A stretch of DNA of 64,000 bases from the NCBI GenBank assembly GCA_947476195.1, contig CANJPT010000003.1, positions 31,880 to 95,879 of the forward strand, written 5' to 3'. Position numbers and translations under genes: made by a program. Source of the DNA: Lewinellaceae bacterium. GTDB taxonomy: Bacteria; Bacteroidota; Bacteroidia; Chitinophagales; Saprospiraceae. Positions 33,801 through 42,642 of this stretch are shown piece by piece. Numbering within the stretch: position 1 is the first letter of the stretch; the number at the start of each line of letters is the position of its first letter. A model generated the notes under the pieces. The model did no database searches. It saw nothing but the letters and a program-made list of their open reading frames with translations, and was not told where the DNA came from.

Positions 33801-35623
33801 AGCACCTATCCTATCTCAAAAAATTTTTCTGGAAATACCGCTGGCGGATTTTGCTGGGCGTCATTTTCGTGTTGCTCAAAAACTATTTTGCGGTCTGGCA
33901 ACCCAGGGTCATCGGCGATGCGCTGAATACCGTCGTGCGTGAAGTAGCGGTGTATAAGGCTAAGGGCGGCATTACGGCACATCCCGAAGCGATGGGAGAG
34001 CTGGGCGGCCAGATCGCCTGGTTTGGCGCTGCCGTTATTGCTTTGGCCTTATTGATGGGGGTGGCGATGTTTTTTATGCGTCAAACGATCATTGTCGTCA
34101 GCCGACTGATCGAATACGATATGCGCAAGGAAATATTTGCGCACTATCGGTCGCTCGACCTGGCTTTTTACAAACGGAATGCTACCGGCGATCTGATGTC
34201 GCGTATCTCGGAGGATGTCTCGAAGGTACGGATGTTCCTCGGCCCGACCATTTTGTATGGCCTGGATCTGCTCTTTCTGTTTGTGCTCGCTATTTCCTCC
34301 ATGTTGCGGGTGAGTGTTGAACTGACCTTGTGGTCCTTGTTACCCCTGCCGTTTCTGAGTATTTCCATTTATTGGGTCAGCACCCTGATCAACCGCCGAA
34401 GCGAAAAAATTCAACAGCAACTCGCAACGCTGACCAGTACCACCCAGGAGGTATACAGTGGCATCCGGGTGGTAAAAAGTTATGTACAGGAAAAGGCGAT
34501 GGGTAGCTGGTTTTCCGCGCAAAGCGAAGAATACCGCAAAAAATCGCTGGAACTGATCCGTATCGATGCCTTTTTCTTTCCCCTCATGGCCTTGCTCATT
34601 GGCGCCAGCACCATCATCACGGTGTATGTCGGGGGCTTGCAGGTGGTGGCAGGAAAGATCAATCCGGGCAACATTGCAGAGTTCGTCATCTACATCAATA
34701 TGCTTACCTGGCCGGTGACGGCCATTGGCTGGATCGCATCCCTGACACAACAGGCGGCAGCCTCCCAAAAAAGGATCAATGAGTTTTTAAATACGCAGCC
34801 TACGATCACGAACCCGGTCGCCACGGATCCCTTGCAGGCAAATGATACAAATTCCCCAGCCACCAGCCTGCAGGGCCATATTCAATTCCAGAACGTCTCC
34901 TTTAGTTACCCGGATACAGGCATCAAAGCCTTGGAAAACGTTTCTTTTGAGTTGTTGCCAAGTCAAAAAATGGCCATCGTAGGTCGGACGGGAAGCGGAA
35001 AAACGACCATTGCCGATCTGCTCGTACGCATGTATGACGTAGATGAGGGCAGGATCTTAATAGACGGCAAAGACATTCGCGAACACGATCTGGCGCATTT
35101 GCGTCAGCGTATTGGCTACGTTCCGCAAGATGTTTTTCTGTTTTCAGACACTGTTTTAGGAAATATTGCCTTCGGTAAAGATGGCATCAGCCGCGAAGCT
35201 GCGGAATATTTTGCTAAAAGCGCTTCCGTACACGAGGAGATCATCGGCCTTCCGGAAGGCTATGAAACCATGGTAGGTGAACGCGGGGTGACACTCTCCG
35301 GCGGACAAAAACAACGCGTGAGCATCGCCCGGGCCTTCGCCAAAGACCCAGATGTGGTGTTGCTCGACGACTGCCTTTCTGCGGTGGATACCAATACCGA
35401 GAGTCGTATTCTGGGTTACCTTTCCGGGGCCCTATCAGACAAAACGGCCATCATTATCACCCATCGTATTTATCAAATGCTACAGTTTGACAAGATCATT
35501 GTACTGGATGAACACCGGGTGTCAGAAGAAGGCACGCACGATGAATTGTTGGCCCGGGGCGGATATTATGCGGAAATGTACGAGCGGCAATTGGTGGGAG
35601 AAGATGCGGAAGGGATGTCCTGA
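33797..35623 (+). CDS. ABC exporter, fused permease-ATPase (MsbA/MdlB type)
   Basis: A 608-residue type IV ABC exporter half. Six membrane helices (about 15-320) precede the nucleotide-binding domain (about 360-600): Walker A GRTGSGKTT, Q loop RIGYVPQDVFLF, signature LSGGQKQRVSIARA, Walker B VVLLDDCLSAVD, H loop IITHRI. After Walker B the catalytic Glu is Asp (LLDD instead of LLDE), as in the degenerate half of some heterodimeric exporters, but no partner half is nearby. I chose the ATG at 33797; a longer frame from 33626 overlaps the toxin-antitoxin remnant. Substrate unknown (lipid or drug). Confidence 0.92.
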   Translation: MKHLSYLKKFFWKYRWRILLGVIFVLLKNYFAVWQPRVIGDALNTVVREVAVYKAKGGITAHPEAMGELGGQIAWFGAAVIALALLMGVAMFFMRQTIIVVSRLIEYDMRKEIFAHYRSLDLAFYKRNATGDLMSRISEDVSKVRMFLGPTILYGLDLLFLFVLAISSMLRVSVELTLWSLLPLPFLSISIYWVSTLINRRSEKIQQQLATLTSTTQEVYSGIRVVKSYVQEKAMGSWFSAQSEEYRKKSLELIRIDAFFFPLMALLIGASTIITVYVGGLQVVAGKINPGNIAEFVIYINMLTWPVTAIGWIASLTQQAAASQKRINEFLNTQPTITNPVATDPLQANDTNSPATSLQGHIQFQNVSFSYPDTGIKALENVSFELLPSQKMAIVGRTGSGKTTIADLLVRMYDVDEGRILIDGKDIREHDLAHLRQRIGYVPQDVFLFSDTVLGNIAFGKDGISREAAEYFAKSASVHEEIIGLPEGYETMVGERGVTLSGGQKQRVSIARAFAKDPDVVLLDDCLSAVDTNTESRILGYLSGALSDKTAIIITHRIYQMLQFDKIIVLDEHRVSEEGTHDELLARGGYYAEMYERQLVGEDAEGMS

Positions 35624-35746
35624 TTAATTGCCAATTACATGATTTGTGATTTTAGATCGGGGACTATTTCCTGGAATTTCGCGCTGCTCCTAAATATATT
35701 AAATTATATAATGTGCTGATCTAAATCAACGACGATTTTTTTAAAC

Positions 35747-35812
35747 ACAATAGGCATATAGGACACATAGTTCTTGAAAATCAAGACTCTATGTGCTCTA
35801 TTTGCCTATTGT
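35747..35812. repeat. Inverted repeat between ABC exporter and yidC
   Basis: 24-base arms, 35747-35770 (ACAATAGGCATATAGGACAC...) and 35789-35812, are reverse complements with a few mismatches and an 18-base loop. It sits between convergent genes and may terminate in both directions. The rest of the 261-base gap shows nothing else. Confidence 0.6.
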
Positions 35813-35884
35813 ATTTAATCCGTCCTTCTCCTTAAATCAATTAAACGCATTAATGTCAGGAGTGGCGCATCTTCTAACGTAATA

Positions 35885-37789
35885 TTACTTCTTCTTGTCC
35901 TTCTTTGCCTTCTCCTCTTGCACCCGCTGTTGCTCTTTCATCGCCTGATCGAGTCTTGCGCGGAAGCCGCTGGTTTTCTTAGGCTTTGATTTATTGATCT
36001 CCAACTGCGCCTTTATTTTTTCCTTGTCGATCAGGAATTCCTTGGTCAAAAGCGTCTGGCCGATGTTCAGGATATTACTGAAACAAAGGTAGAGTGTAAG
36101 ACCTGAAGCGAAGTTGTTGAAGAAGAACATGAAGAACACCGGCATGGTGTACTGCATGTATTTCATCACCTTCATCTGATCGTTGTTCTGCATCTGGCTC
36201 GCATCCATTTGCTTCATCGAATACCAGGTGTACCAGAGGGTCGTGACCACCCAGATCAGCGTGAACAAGCTGATGTGTGCGCCTGCTCCAAACGGCAGGT
36301 CGAAAGGCAGGTGCATGATGCTGTCATAGCTTGACAAGTCCGTTGCCCAAAGGAAACTCTGTTGTCGGAATTCAATACTCGCCGGAAAGAATCGGTATAG
36401 TGCAAACCAGATCGGCATTTGCAGGAATATGGGCAAACAGCCGCCAAGCGGATTCACGCCATACTCACTATACATTTTCATAGTTTCAACACTCATGGCC
36501 TGCTGATCGTCGCCAAGTTTCTTTTTCAGATCTTCCAGGCGTGGCTTGAGCGCGGCCATTTTGGATTGGCTGAGCACCATTCTATAGGTGAGTGGGTACA
36601 CGATCAGTTTCACAAGCAAGGTAAGCAACAGGATAACGATGCCCTGATTGCCTATAAATCCTGCAAGTAAATTCATCATCGGGTGAATGAGCCAACGGTT
36701 GATGGCTCCAAAAACGCTTGCACCAAAGGGAATAATGTCTTGAAGCGCAACCCCAAAGTCCTGTAAACGTTTGAATTCGTTTGGACCTGAGTAAATTGCC
36801 ATATTAGCCGAACCATTTTGGAGCGGCACAACAGCAGTCGTTTTTAATATTTTGAGATTAGAGTCTGTGTTGCCGAGCACCCTTATCTCACCCGTAAAGT
36901 CGTGGAATGAAAATCCCTGGGCTACGATACTGGTATTAAAAAACTGATTCGAGTGAGAGAACCATTCTACGGGCTTTTCGCCCAGGCTTTTGGTATCGTC
37001 CTTGCGACAATCGCAATAGTCCGTCTTATTCGAAGATTTGAAATAGATCGAAGACATAGTGCGCTCGTAGGTCTGATTGCGCTCCAGTTTATCGAGATGG
37101 TTTTCCCAATAAAAGCGCAATTCCTGCTGCGTCAGCACATTTTCCAGACCATTGGTTGCTATCCGATAATCGAGACGATAATTGTCGGGCGAAAGCGTGT
37201 AGTTTTGCTCGAGGTATCGGCCGTTGCCTGCATCTGCGCGAAAAGTCAGGATATTACCGTTTAAGCTGGGGGTAAAATAGAGTTCGCTGGTGAGTACCTT
37301 TCCGGTAGCAGTGCCACCAACAGGCAGCTCAAACTCGAAGCGATTTTGATCATCCTCGAGCAGGTACAGGTCGCTTTTTACGTCCATCCCCGATGTATCG
37401 GAGAGTACCTTTTGAAATTTTTTGAGGAAAACGTTTTTGATCCGGCCACCTTTGCTGGTGAATGTGATGCGAACAAGATCGTTTTCCAATTCAACGAATT
37501 GCTCCTGTCCGGTGGCTGCAGGTGCAAATGCACCGAATTTTGCAGTCGTCAGCGCATTTTTATCTGTATCAGAAATGGACACAGGCGATTGTGCGGGGGC
37601 ACTAACTACGGGTACAGCCGTTTGGTTTTGAGGCTGTTGATTTGCTGAAGTGGCCGCTGTAGTTTGTTCAGCCTGTAACTGTTCGGGAGTTTTCTTGGGC
37701 GGGGCGGAATATTGCATCCACAAGAACAACAACAAGAATATCAGGCCCATGCCGATATAGGTACTCAGTTGACTCTGTTTTTCTTCCAT
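35885..37789 (-). CDS. yidC: Membrane protein insertase YidC
   Basis: Inserts and folds inner-membrane proteins with or without SecYEG. The 634-residue protein has the N-terminal anchor (YIGMGLIFLLLFLWMQ), a large periplasmic beta domain (about 75-350; ENDLVRITFTSKGGRIKNV), and the C-terminal OxaA core of five helices. Core signatures include LLTLLVKLIVYPLTYRMVLS and YGVNPLGGCLPIFLQMPIWF. It ends in a basic Lys-rich tail (about 40 residues), typical for binding ribosomes. Monocistronic on the minus strand. Confidence 0.96.
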   Translation of the reverse strand: MEEKQSQLSTYIGMGLIFLLLFLWMQYSAPPKKTPEQLQAEQTTAATSANQQPQNQTAVPVVSAPAQSPVSISDTDKNALTTAKFGAFAPAATGQEQFVELENDLVRITFTSKGGRIKNVFLKKFQKVLSDTSGMDVKSDLYLLEDDQNRFEFELPVGGTATGKVLTSELYFTPSLNGNILTFRADAGNGRYLEQNYTLSPDNYRLDYRIATNGLENVLTQQELRFYWENHLDKLERNQTYERTMSSIYFKSSNKTDYCDCRKDDTKSLGEKPVEWFSHSNQFFNTSIVAQGFSFHDFTGEIRVLGNTDSNLKILKTTAVVPLQNGSANMAIYSGPNEFKRLQDFGVALQDIIPFGASVFGAINRWLIHPMMNLLAGFIGNQGIVILLLTLLVKLIVYPLTYRMVLSQSKMAALKPRLEDLKKKLGDDQQAMSVETMKMYSEYGVNPLGGCLPIFLQMPIWFALYRFFPASIEFRQQSFLWATDLSSYDSIMHLPFDLPFGAGAHISLFTLIWVVTTLWYTWYSMKQMDASQMQNNDQMKVMKYMQYTMPVFFMFFFNNFASGLTLYLCFSNILNIGQTLLTKEFLIDKEKIKAQLEINKSKPKKTSGFRARLDQAMKEQQRVQEEKAKKDKKK

Positions 37790-37796
37790 TATTATT

Positions 37797-38086
37797 AATG
37801 AGTGAATTGGTGAGTGAGTGAATGAGTGAGTGAGTGAGTGAGTGAGTGAGGAAAAATTTATGGCTTAAAGGGACTCATTTGGAGAGTTTTCAGAAAACTG
37901 AGTCAATCAAATCTTTTGAATTCAATGATTCTGTTGTTAAAATCGATTTCGATACCTAAACCTCGTAGGTTTAATATCAATCACTTCGAGATTGTTCAGA
38001 AATCTGTGCCAAGCTTTGACACAGATTTCTGAACACTCCCGTGCACGTTCACTCACTCACTCATTAACTCACTCACTCACTCATTT
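37797..38086. repeat. GAGT microsatellite and its inverted copy flanking a 200-base gap
   Basis: (GAGT)n-type sequence at 37797-37851 and its reverse complement (ACTC)n at 38049-38086 flank about 200 bases between the divergent genes yidC and the DUF3293 gene. The two ends can pair over about 35 bases with a few mismatches. Between them are a perfect 14-base-pair hairpin (37995-38033) and a CCTCGTAGG word related to the element at 41724. Apart from these repeats the 315-base gap holds no gene. Confidence 0.75.
37995..38033. repeat. Perfect hairpin TTCAGAAATCTGTG
   Basis: Arms 37995-38008 and 38020-38033 pair perfectly over 14 bases with an 11-base loop (CCAAGCTTTGA). No T-run follows, so it is not an ordinary terminator. 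Confidence 0.75.
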
Positions 38087-38104
38087 CAAAAAGCCCGCAA
38101 AAGT

Positions 38105-38593
38105 ATGTCAAATCCCACCGCAATAATAACAAAGCTGGAAGATTGCCCCGATTGGCTCGACCGAATGCTGGCAATAGCCTACTGGAAAGCTGAATATTAC
38201 CTTGAATTGCAGGATTTGAAGGGTGACTGTAATATCCTATTCCAGTTTGAGGTCTGGTCGGAGGCGTTGGAACTGTACTTGAAAAAGTGGGACATCCAAA
38301 CTTTTGCCATTATTACCGCTTTCAACCCGGAATCAGCGTTGCTGCTCTTGGCAGAAAATCTGCGTCGGCATGCCGCCTTGCGCGAAAGCCTCGCTCCTCA
38401 TTGCCGAATGCTCCTGAATTCCACCGGCCAAAACGCTGATGGCAGTTGGCAGGAGCAGGGTTTTTGGGCCCTGGATATTGATCTGGCGAAAGCTGCGGAA
38501 ATCGGAACTGAATTCGGGCAATCGGCCATTGTCTGTTGGAAACGGAATGAACCAGTGGAATTATGGTGGCTGAGTACAAAGCCTGTCAGCTAA
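38105..38593 (+). CDS. DUF3293-domain protein
   Basis: 162 residues, cytoplasmic. TFAIITAFNPESALLLLAEN is the DUF3293 signature, and the C-terminal IGTEFGQSAIVCWKRNEPVE is also characteristic. The function of the family is not established. The protein is slightly longer at its N terminus than the typical domain (about 110 residues). It starts 19 bases after the right arm of the GAGT repeat; no clear promoter box is seen. Confidence 0.75.
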   Translation: MSNPTAIITKLEDCPDWLDRMLAIAYWKAEYYLELQDLKGDCNILFQFEVWSEALELYLKKWDIQTFAIITAFNPESALLLLAENLRRHAALRESLAPHCRMLLNSTGQNADGSWQEQGFWALDIDLAKAAEIGTEFGQSAIVCWKRNEPVELWWLSTKPVS

Positions 38594-38674
38594 TGTAGCC
38601 GGTTCAAATGCTGAATATTTTGCTCTATATAGCGCAAGTATAATTTTTTCGAATTTTTCAATGCCCCCATTTTC

Positions 38675-38682
38675 TACATTTG
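38675..38682 (+). promoter_or_regulatory. -7 box TACATTTG before T9SS cargo gene
   Basis: Exact TAnnTTTG match, 26 bases upstream of the ATG at 38709. It supports 38709 rather than 38661 as the start, since the latter would place the box inside the gene. Confidence 0.5.
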
Positions 38683-38708
38683 TCCGCAAAAAACAATCAG
38701 CCGTTGTC

Positions 38709-41279
38709 ATGAAAAAACATTTTCAGTTGCTTACCAAAGCCAATTCCCCCATTAAATATTCACTTGCTACAGCGAAAGTAGCCGCCTTCTGCCTGCTATT
38801 TCATTTCCAGGGGATTACTCAAACTACACTGCCGGAAGTAGATATTCCCATCACTTCTCACAACTACTTTGAGATCTGCCAGCAGCTTGACGAATATTTT
38901 GCTCATGGTTACGATGCTGAAAAGGAAGAGGCTGATTGCTGGGACAATCCGCTCGTGAAGTACAAACGCTGGAAATGGTGGTGGCGCGACCGTGTGCAGG
39001 CAGATGGCTCTTTCCCGGATCTTCGTGCTCAATGGTTAGAATACCAGAAACATTTTGTCGCTGCCGCCCAAAGCCGCGACGAAAAACCCCTTTGGAAAAA
39101 CGAAGGCCCCACTAAAAATCCCAACGGTGGATACTGGGGCATGGGCAGCACCCGGCATGTGGCCTTTCACCCCACTGACCCACTCACGTTCTTCCTCGGA
39201 ACACCTGATGGAGGCCTTTGGAAAACCACCGACGGAGCTGTAAACTGGACCGCCATGGGCGATGGATTGCCCTACCTCCCGGTCAGCGTGATACTAATCA
39301 ACCCAGAGCATCCTGATACAATGTATATCTCCCTGGGCGATAAAGGCGGCTGGTGGAACTGGAATCTTGGGGTGTACAGAAGTACGGATGGTGGCAGCAC
39401 CTGGGCTCCCACAGGGCTGGATTGGGCACTTTCTGATGAAAATGTGATCTACAACATGGTGATGGCACCACATAACCCTCAGGTGATTTTTGTCGCTTCC
39501 AACAAGGGAATTCGCCGTACAGTAGATGGTGGCGAAACTTGGACGGTACTTCGTACCGGTGAATACACCGACATCGAATTCCGGCCCAATGATGATTCTA
39601 CCCTGTATGCTGCAAACAACGACTATTGGGGTTTGAGCCAGGTGGTAAAAAGTACAGATGGAGGCGAAACCTGGATACAAGTGTCTGATTTTCAAACCAC
39701 GAACAACGATCTTCGGTTATCCGTCAGCCCCCTGATGGTCGATTGGCTCGGGGTTCACTTTTCAAATGGAAAACGGTTTTTACTCTCCAAAGACGGCGGA
39801 CTTACTTATACTGACAATGCTGCTCCGGAGGACGATTGGGGTGTGTTCAGCTTTTCAGCGACCGACTCAAACATCGTCTATCTCGCTGGCGTATCGGTGA
39901 GCCGTTCGAGCGATCAGGGTACTACCTGGGAAAAAATCACGCATTGGTACAATGACGGCGAACATCCTGAAGTCCACGCAGATGCACATGATTTTATCCA
40001 CAATCCACAAAACCCAAACGAACTCTGGTACTGCAATGACGGCGGCTTGTATCGCTACGATGAAAGCACTCAAACCTGGACAGATCTTTCCGATGGTCTT
40101 ACGATTGCGCAATTCTACCGAATCGCAGTAAGCGAAGCCGGCACGCTCAAAATTGCTGCGGGTTCGCAGGACAACGGCGGCTGGCTCCGTTCTTTTGGCA
40201 GCTGGAAGCATACCAACGGTGGCGATGCTATGTGTCAGATCATTGACCCCACCAATGGTAGCATTATGTTTACGGAATACTACGGAGGCAACGACATTTA
40301 CCGCTCTACCAATGGCTTTCTTACGAATGTGAACATCGCCGACAACATCCCCGGACAACCTTCCGGAGACTGGGTCACCCCTTTTATCCTGAACACTCAG
40401 AATCCGAAAACTTTTATCGTTGCATTTGAAGATGTGTTCCGCTCCTATGACCGTGGCGACACTTTTCAAAAGATCAGCGATAACCTGACGGGGGGAGTTG
40501 ACAATGACCTCCGTGACATAGCCATGTCGCAAAGTGACACCAATTTTATTGTCACCTGCCGCGCCAATCGGGTGTATAAAACCGTCAATGGTGGCCTAAA
40601 CTGGACAAGCAGGCTGGTGCCCGGCACTGAAGACATCACCCGTATCGCCATCCACCCCAGCAACAACCAGCGGATGTGGGTGACCAAAGGCGGCTATGGA
40701 GCTGGCAAAAAAGTATACGCCACAACCAATGGCTGGATATCAGCCACAAATGTCTCGGGCACCTTACCCAATGTGCCAGCCAACTGCATCCTGTACGATT
40801 CCACGACCAATTACCTGATCCTTGGCACCGACATTGGCGTCTTTTACACTGACGCCGACCAGATTGACTGGAAACCTTACGGTATCGGGATACCTGCCGT
40901 TTATGTCCTGGATCTAAAAATACGCCAGGCTACCCGCAAATTGTACGCAGGCACGCATGGTCGCGGCGTTTATTCCGTAGACCTCCAAACGTTAGTCGGA
41001 ACAAATGATCCCACGTTGGCAATGCTGGAGGCGCACGTTTATCCAAACCCTTCCAGCAGTGTGCTGCTATTCAAATCTGTGTCAGAACAGGTTTTTGACG
41101 GAAAGATCGAGCTGTTTGATGCAATGGGCCGGCGGGTATTGACCAAAAATGTAGCCCGTCAGCCTTTAGGCGAAGTTATACTGGACGTGGCTGCGGTGTC
41201 CAGGGGGCTTTATTTTTTGCAGGCTGTGAATCGGGAAGGACAAACGATGTTGCGGGAGAAGGTTGTGATTACGAATTGA
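38709..41279 (+). CDS. Secreted Asp-box (sialidase/Vps10-like) propeller with T9SS sorting domain
   Basis: 856 residues from ATG 38709. A long signal region (to about residue 42) is followed by a propeller carrying many Asp-box motifs of the form SxDxGxTW: STDGGSTW, TVDGGETW, STDGGETW, SSDQGTTW, SYDRGDTF and TVNGGLNW. Such BNR-repeat propellers occur in sialidases, xyloglucanases and sortilins. No sialidase catalytic Arg triad or FRIP motif is evident, so enzymatic activity is not claimed. The C-terminal ~75 residues (VYPNPSSSVLLFKSVS, IELFDAMGRRVLTKN, SRGLYFLQAVNREGQ) form a type A T9SS sorting domain. Predicted surface or secreted protein. Confidence 0.9.
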   Translation: MKKHFQLLTKANSPIKYSLATAKVAAFCLLFHFQGITQTTLPEVDIPITSHNYFEICQQLDEYFAHGYDAEKEEADCWDNPLVKYKRWKWWWRDRVQADGSFPDLRAQWLEYQKHFVAAAQSRDEKPLWKNEGPTKNPNGGYWGMGSTRHVAFHPTDPLTFFLGTPDGGLWKTTDGAVNWTAMGDGLPYLPVSVILINPEHPDTMYISLGDKGGWWNWNLGVYRSTDGGSTWAPTGLDWALSDENVIYNMVMAPHNPQVIFVASNKGIRRTVDGGETWTVLRTGEYTDIEFRPNDDSTLYAANNDYWGLSQVVKSTDGGETWIQVSDFQTTNNDLRLSVSPLMVDWLGVHFSNGKRFLLSKDGGLTYTDNAAPEDDWGVFSFSATDSNIVYLAGVSVSRSSDQGTTWEKITHWYNDGEHPEVHADAHDFIHNPQNPNELWYCNDGGLYRYDESTQTWTDLSDGLTIAQFYRIAVSEAGTLKIAAGSQDNGGWLRSFGSWKHTNGGDAMCQIIDPTNGSIMFTEYYGGNDIYRSTNGFLTNVNIADNIPGQPSGDWVTPFILNTQNPKTFIVAFEDVFRSYDRGDTFQKISDNLTGGVDNDLRDIAMSQSDTNFIVTCRANRVYKTVNGGLNWTSRLVPGTEDITRIAIHPSNNQRMWVTKGGYGAGKKVYATTNGWISATNVSGTLPNVPANCILYDSTTNYLILGTDIGVFYTDADQIDWKPYGIGIPAVYVLDLKIRQATRKLYAGTHGRGVYSVDLQTLVGTNDPTLAMLEAHVYPNPSSSVLLFKSVSEQVFDGKIELFDAMGRRVLTKNVARQPLGEVILDVAAVSRGLYFLQAVNREGQTMLREKVVITN

Positions 41280-41292
41280 TTTTATCCTTTTT

Positions 41293-41718
41293 ATGCCATA
41301 CACATTTCAGATACTGACCCAAAAATCCGAAATGCTGCCCCATTGCCCGCTTATCCAGCAACTCAGTCCTGGCGTGACAGCGGAACGGTACGCCTATTTG
41401 CTCGACGATATGTTGGCGCATGGCTATCGGATGGTGGCGGCATTTGAGGCAGACACCTGTGTGGGTATTTCAGGCATCTGGGTGGCTACGAAGATCTACA
41501 GTGGCCGTTACCTTGAAATGGATAATGTAGTGGTAGCCGATACGCACCGCTCGAAGGGGATCGGCCAATTAATGACCAATTTTGTAACGGAACTTGCCCT
41601 TGCCGAAGGCTGCGAATTGATCATGCTGGATGCCTATCTGGAGAATGTAAAAGCGCATGCGTTTTATGAACGGGCGGGTTTTGTAAAAAAAGGATATCAC
41701 TTTTTGAAAAGGTTGTAG
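41293..41718 (+). CDS. GNAT-family N-acetyltransferase
   Basis: A 141-residue single-domain GNAT protein. The acetyl-CoA-binding motif A is VVVADTHRSKGIGQLMTNF (R/QxxGxG/A as RSKGIG), with motif B in LDAYLENVKAHAFYERAGFV. Substrate unknown. It starts 13 bases after the T9SS cargo stop and may be cotranscribed. It ends before a nested palindromic element. Confidence 0.9.
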   Translation: MPYTFQILTQKSEMLPHCPLIQQLSPGVTAERYAYLLDDMLAHGYRMVAAFEADTCVGISGIWVATKIYSGRYLEMDNVVVADTHRSKGIGQLMTNFVTELALAEGCELIMLDAYLENVKAHAFYERAGFVKKGYHFLKRL

Positions 41719-41723
41719 GAACT

Positions 41724-41990
41724 ATTTAGCCGCTCTGCGACTTTAAATGAGATATCCCAAATTTTGAAATTGACCTCGTAGAGGTTAAACATTGGTAGAT
41801 ATTTTGTTAGGAGAGAGCACAAGGACCTCGTAGAGGTCTAACATAAACATTTTCGCGGATTAGATTTACCAATGTTAGACCTCTACGAGGTCCATTAAAA
41901 ATCCCAATTCCATTTTCTACCAATATTAAGCCTCTCCGAGGCTAAGGACTCACAAAATTCGGGGTGATTTATGTTTAGCCGCAGAGCGGC
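41724..41990. repeat. Three-level nested palindromic element
   Basis: Located between the stop codons of the GNAT and YigZ genes. Inner arms 41823-41844 and 41872-41893 (GGACCTCGTAGAGGTC...) pair perfectly over 22 bases. Middle arms 41774-41800 and 41918-41944 pair with about six mismatches over 27. Outer GCCGCTCTGCGAC-type words near 41729 and 41978 pair again. Each arm core is itself palindromic (CCTCGTAGAGG, GCCGCAGAGCGGC). Confidence 0.75.
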
Positions 41991-41991
41991 T

Positions 41992-42636
41992 TTACATCGG
42001 TAGGACCACCAATCCCGAAGGCCAGTCCACCCCGCTCGCTTCTTCTTCGCTGACTTTCCAAAGGGCGGCCTTAAAACGCAACAGCATAGCTTCGGTCTCA
42101 CTTTGGCGAATGGCAATTTCAATCAGGCCGCGGTCTTCAAAGCTTTGACGGACCACTTCAAGTTCAAGTTTTTTTACGGCATTCATCACATCAGGCATGA
42201 GCGCATAGTCAAAATCCAGCGTAAAAATGTCCTTGACGAGGCACTCAATCACCTCGGCATTACGGAGTGCTTCGGCAGCAGCTTCCCGGTAAGCATTGAT
42301 CAGCCCTGAGGTGCCGAGCAGGGTTCCGCCAAAGTAGCGTACCACTACCACCACAACATAGGTCAGCGAAAAGGAGTCAATTTGTCCCAGGATCGGTCGC
42401 CCGGCGGTGCCGCTGGGTTCGCCATCATCATTGGACCGAAAACGACTTCCGTCTGGCTCAAAGCGCCAGGCAAAGCATTGGTGGCGGGCTTTAAAATGTT
42501 CTTTGCGGAGGCCTTCCAGATAATCCGCAGCCTCGGCTTCATTGCGCACAGGCCAGGCAAAAGCGATGAATTTACTTCCCCGGTCTTTGAATTCGCCTGT
42601 ACTCGGTGCTGCGATACTACGGTAGGAGTCTATCAT
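41992..42636 (-). CDS. YigZ/IMPACT family protein
   Basis: A 214-residue member of the UPF0029/IMPACT family, related to a eukaryotic regulator of the GCN2 kinase; the bacterial function is unclear. The N-terminal domain carries FKDRGSKFIAFAWPV, NDDGEPSGTAGRPIL and VVVVRYFGGTLLGTSGLI, all diagnostic. The C-terminal half is the DUF1949-like ferredoxin-fold domain. It lies 6 bases downstream of the TPR membrane protein gene, same strand, probably cotranscribed. Confidence 0.93.
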   Translation of the reverse strand: MIDSYRSIAAPSTGEFKDRGSKFIAFAWPVRNEAEAADYLEGLRKEHFKARHQCFAWRFEPDGSRFRSNDDGEPSGTAGRPILGQIDSFSLTYVVVVVVRYFGGTLLGTSGLINAYREAAAEALRNAEVIECLVKDIFTLDFDYALMPDVMNAVKKLELEVVRQSFEDRGLIEIAIRQSETEAMLLRFKAALWKVSEEEASGVDWPSGLVVLPM

Positions 42637-42642
42637 AGATCC

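Noticed and set aside
39867..40532. 221-codon minus-strand frame
   Set aside because: Antisense to the Asp-box T9SS cargo gene; composition matches a shadow frame.
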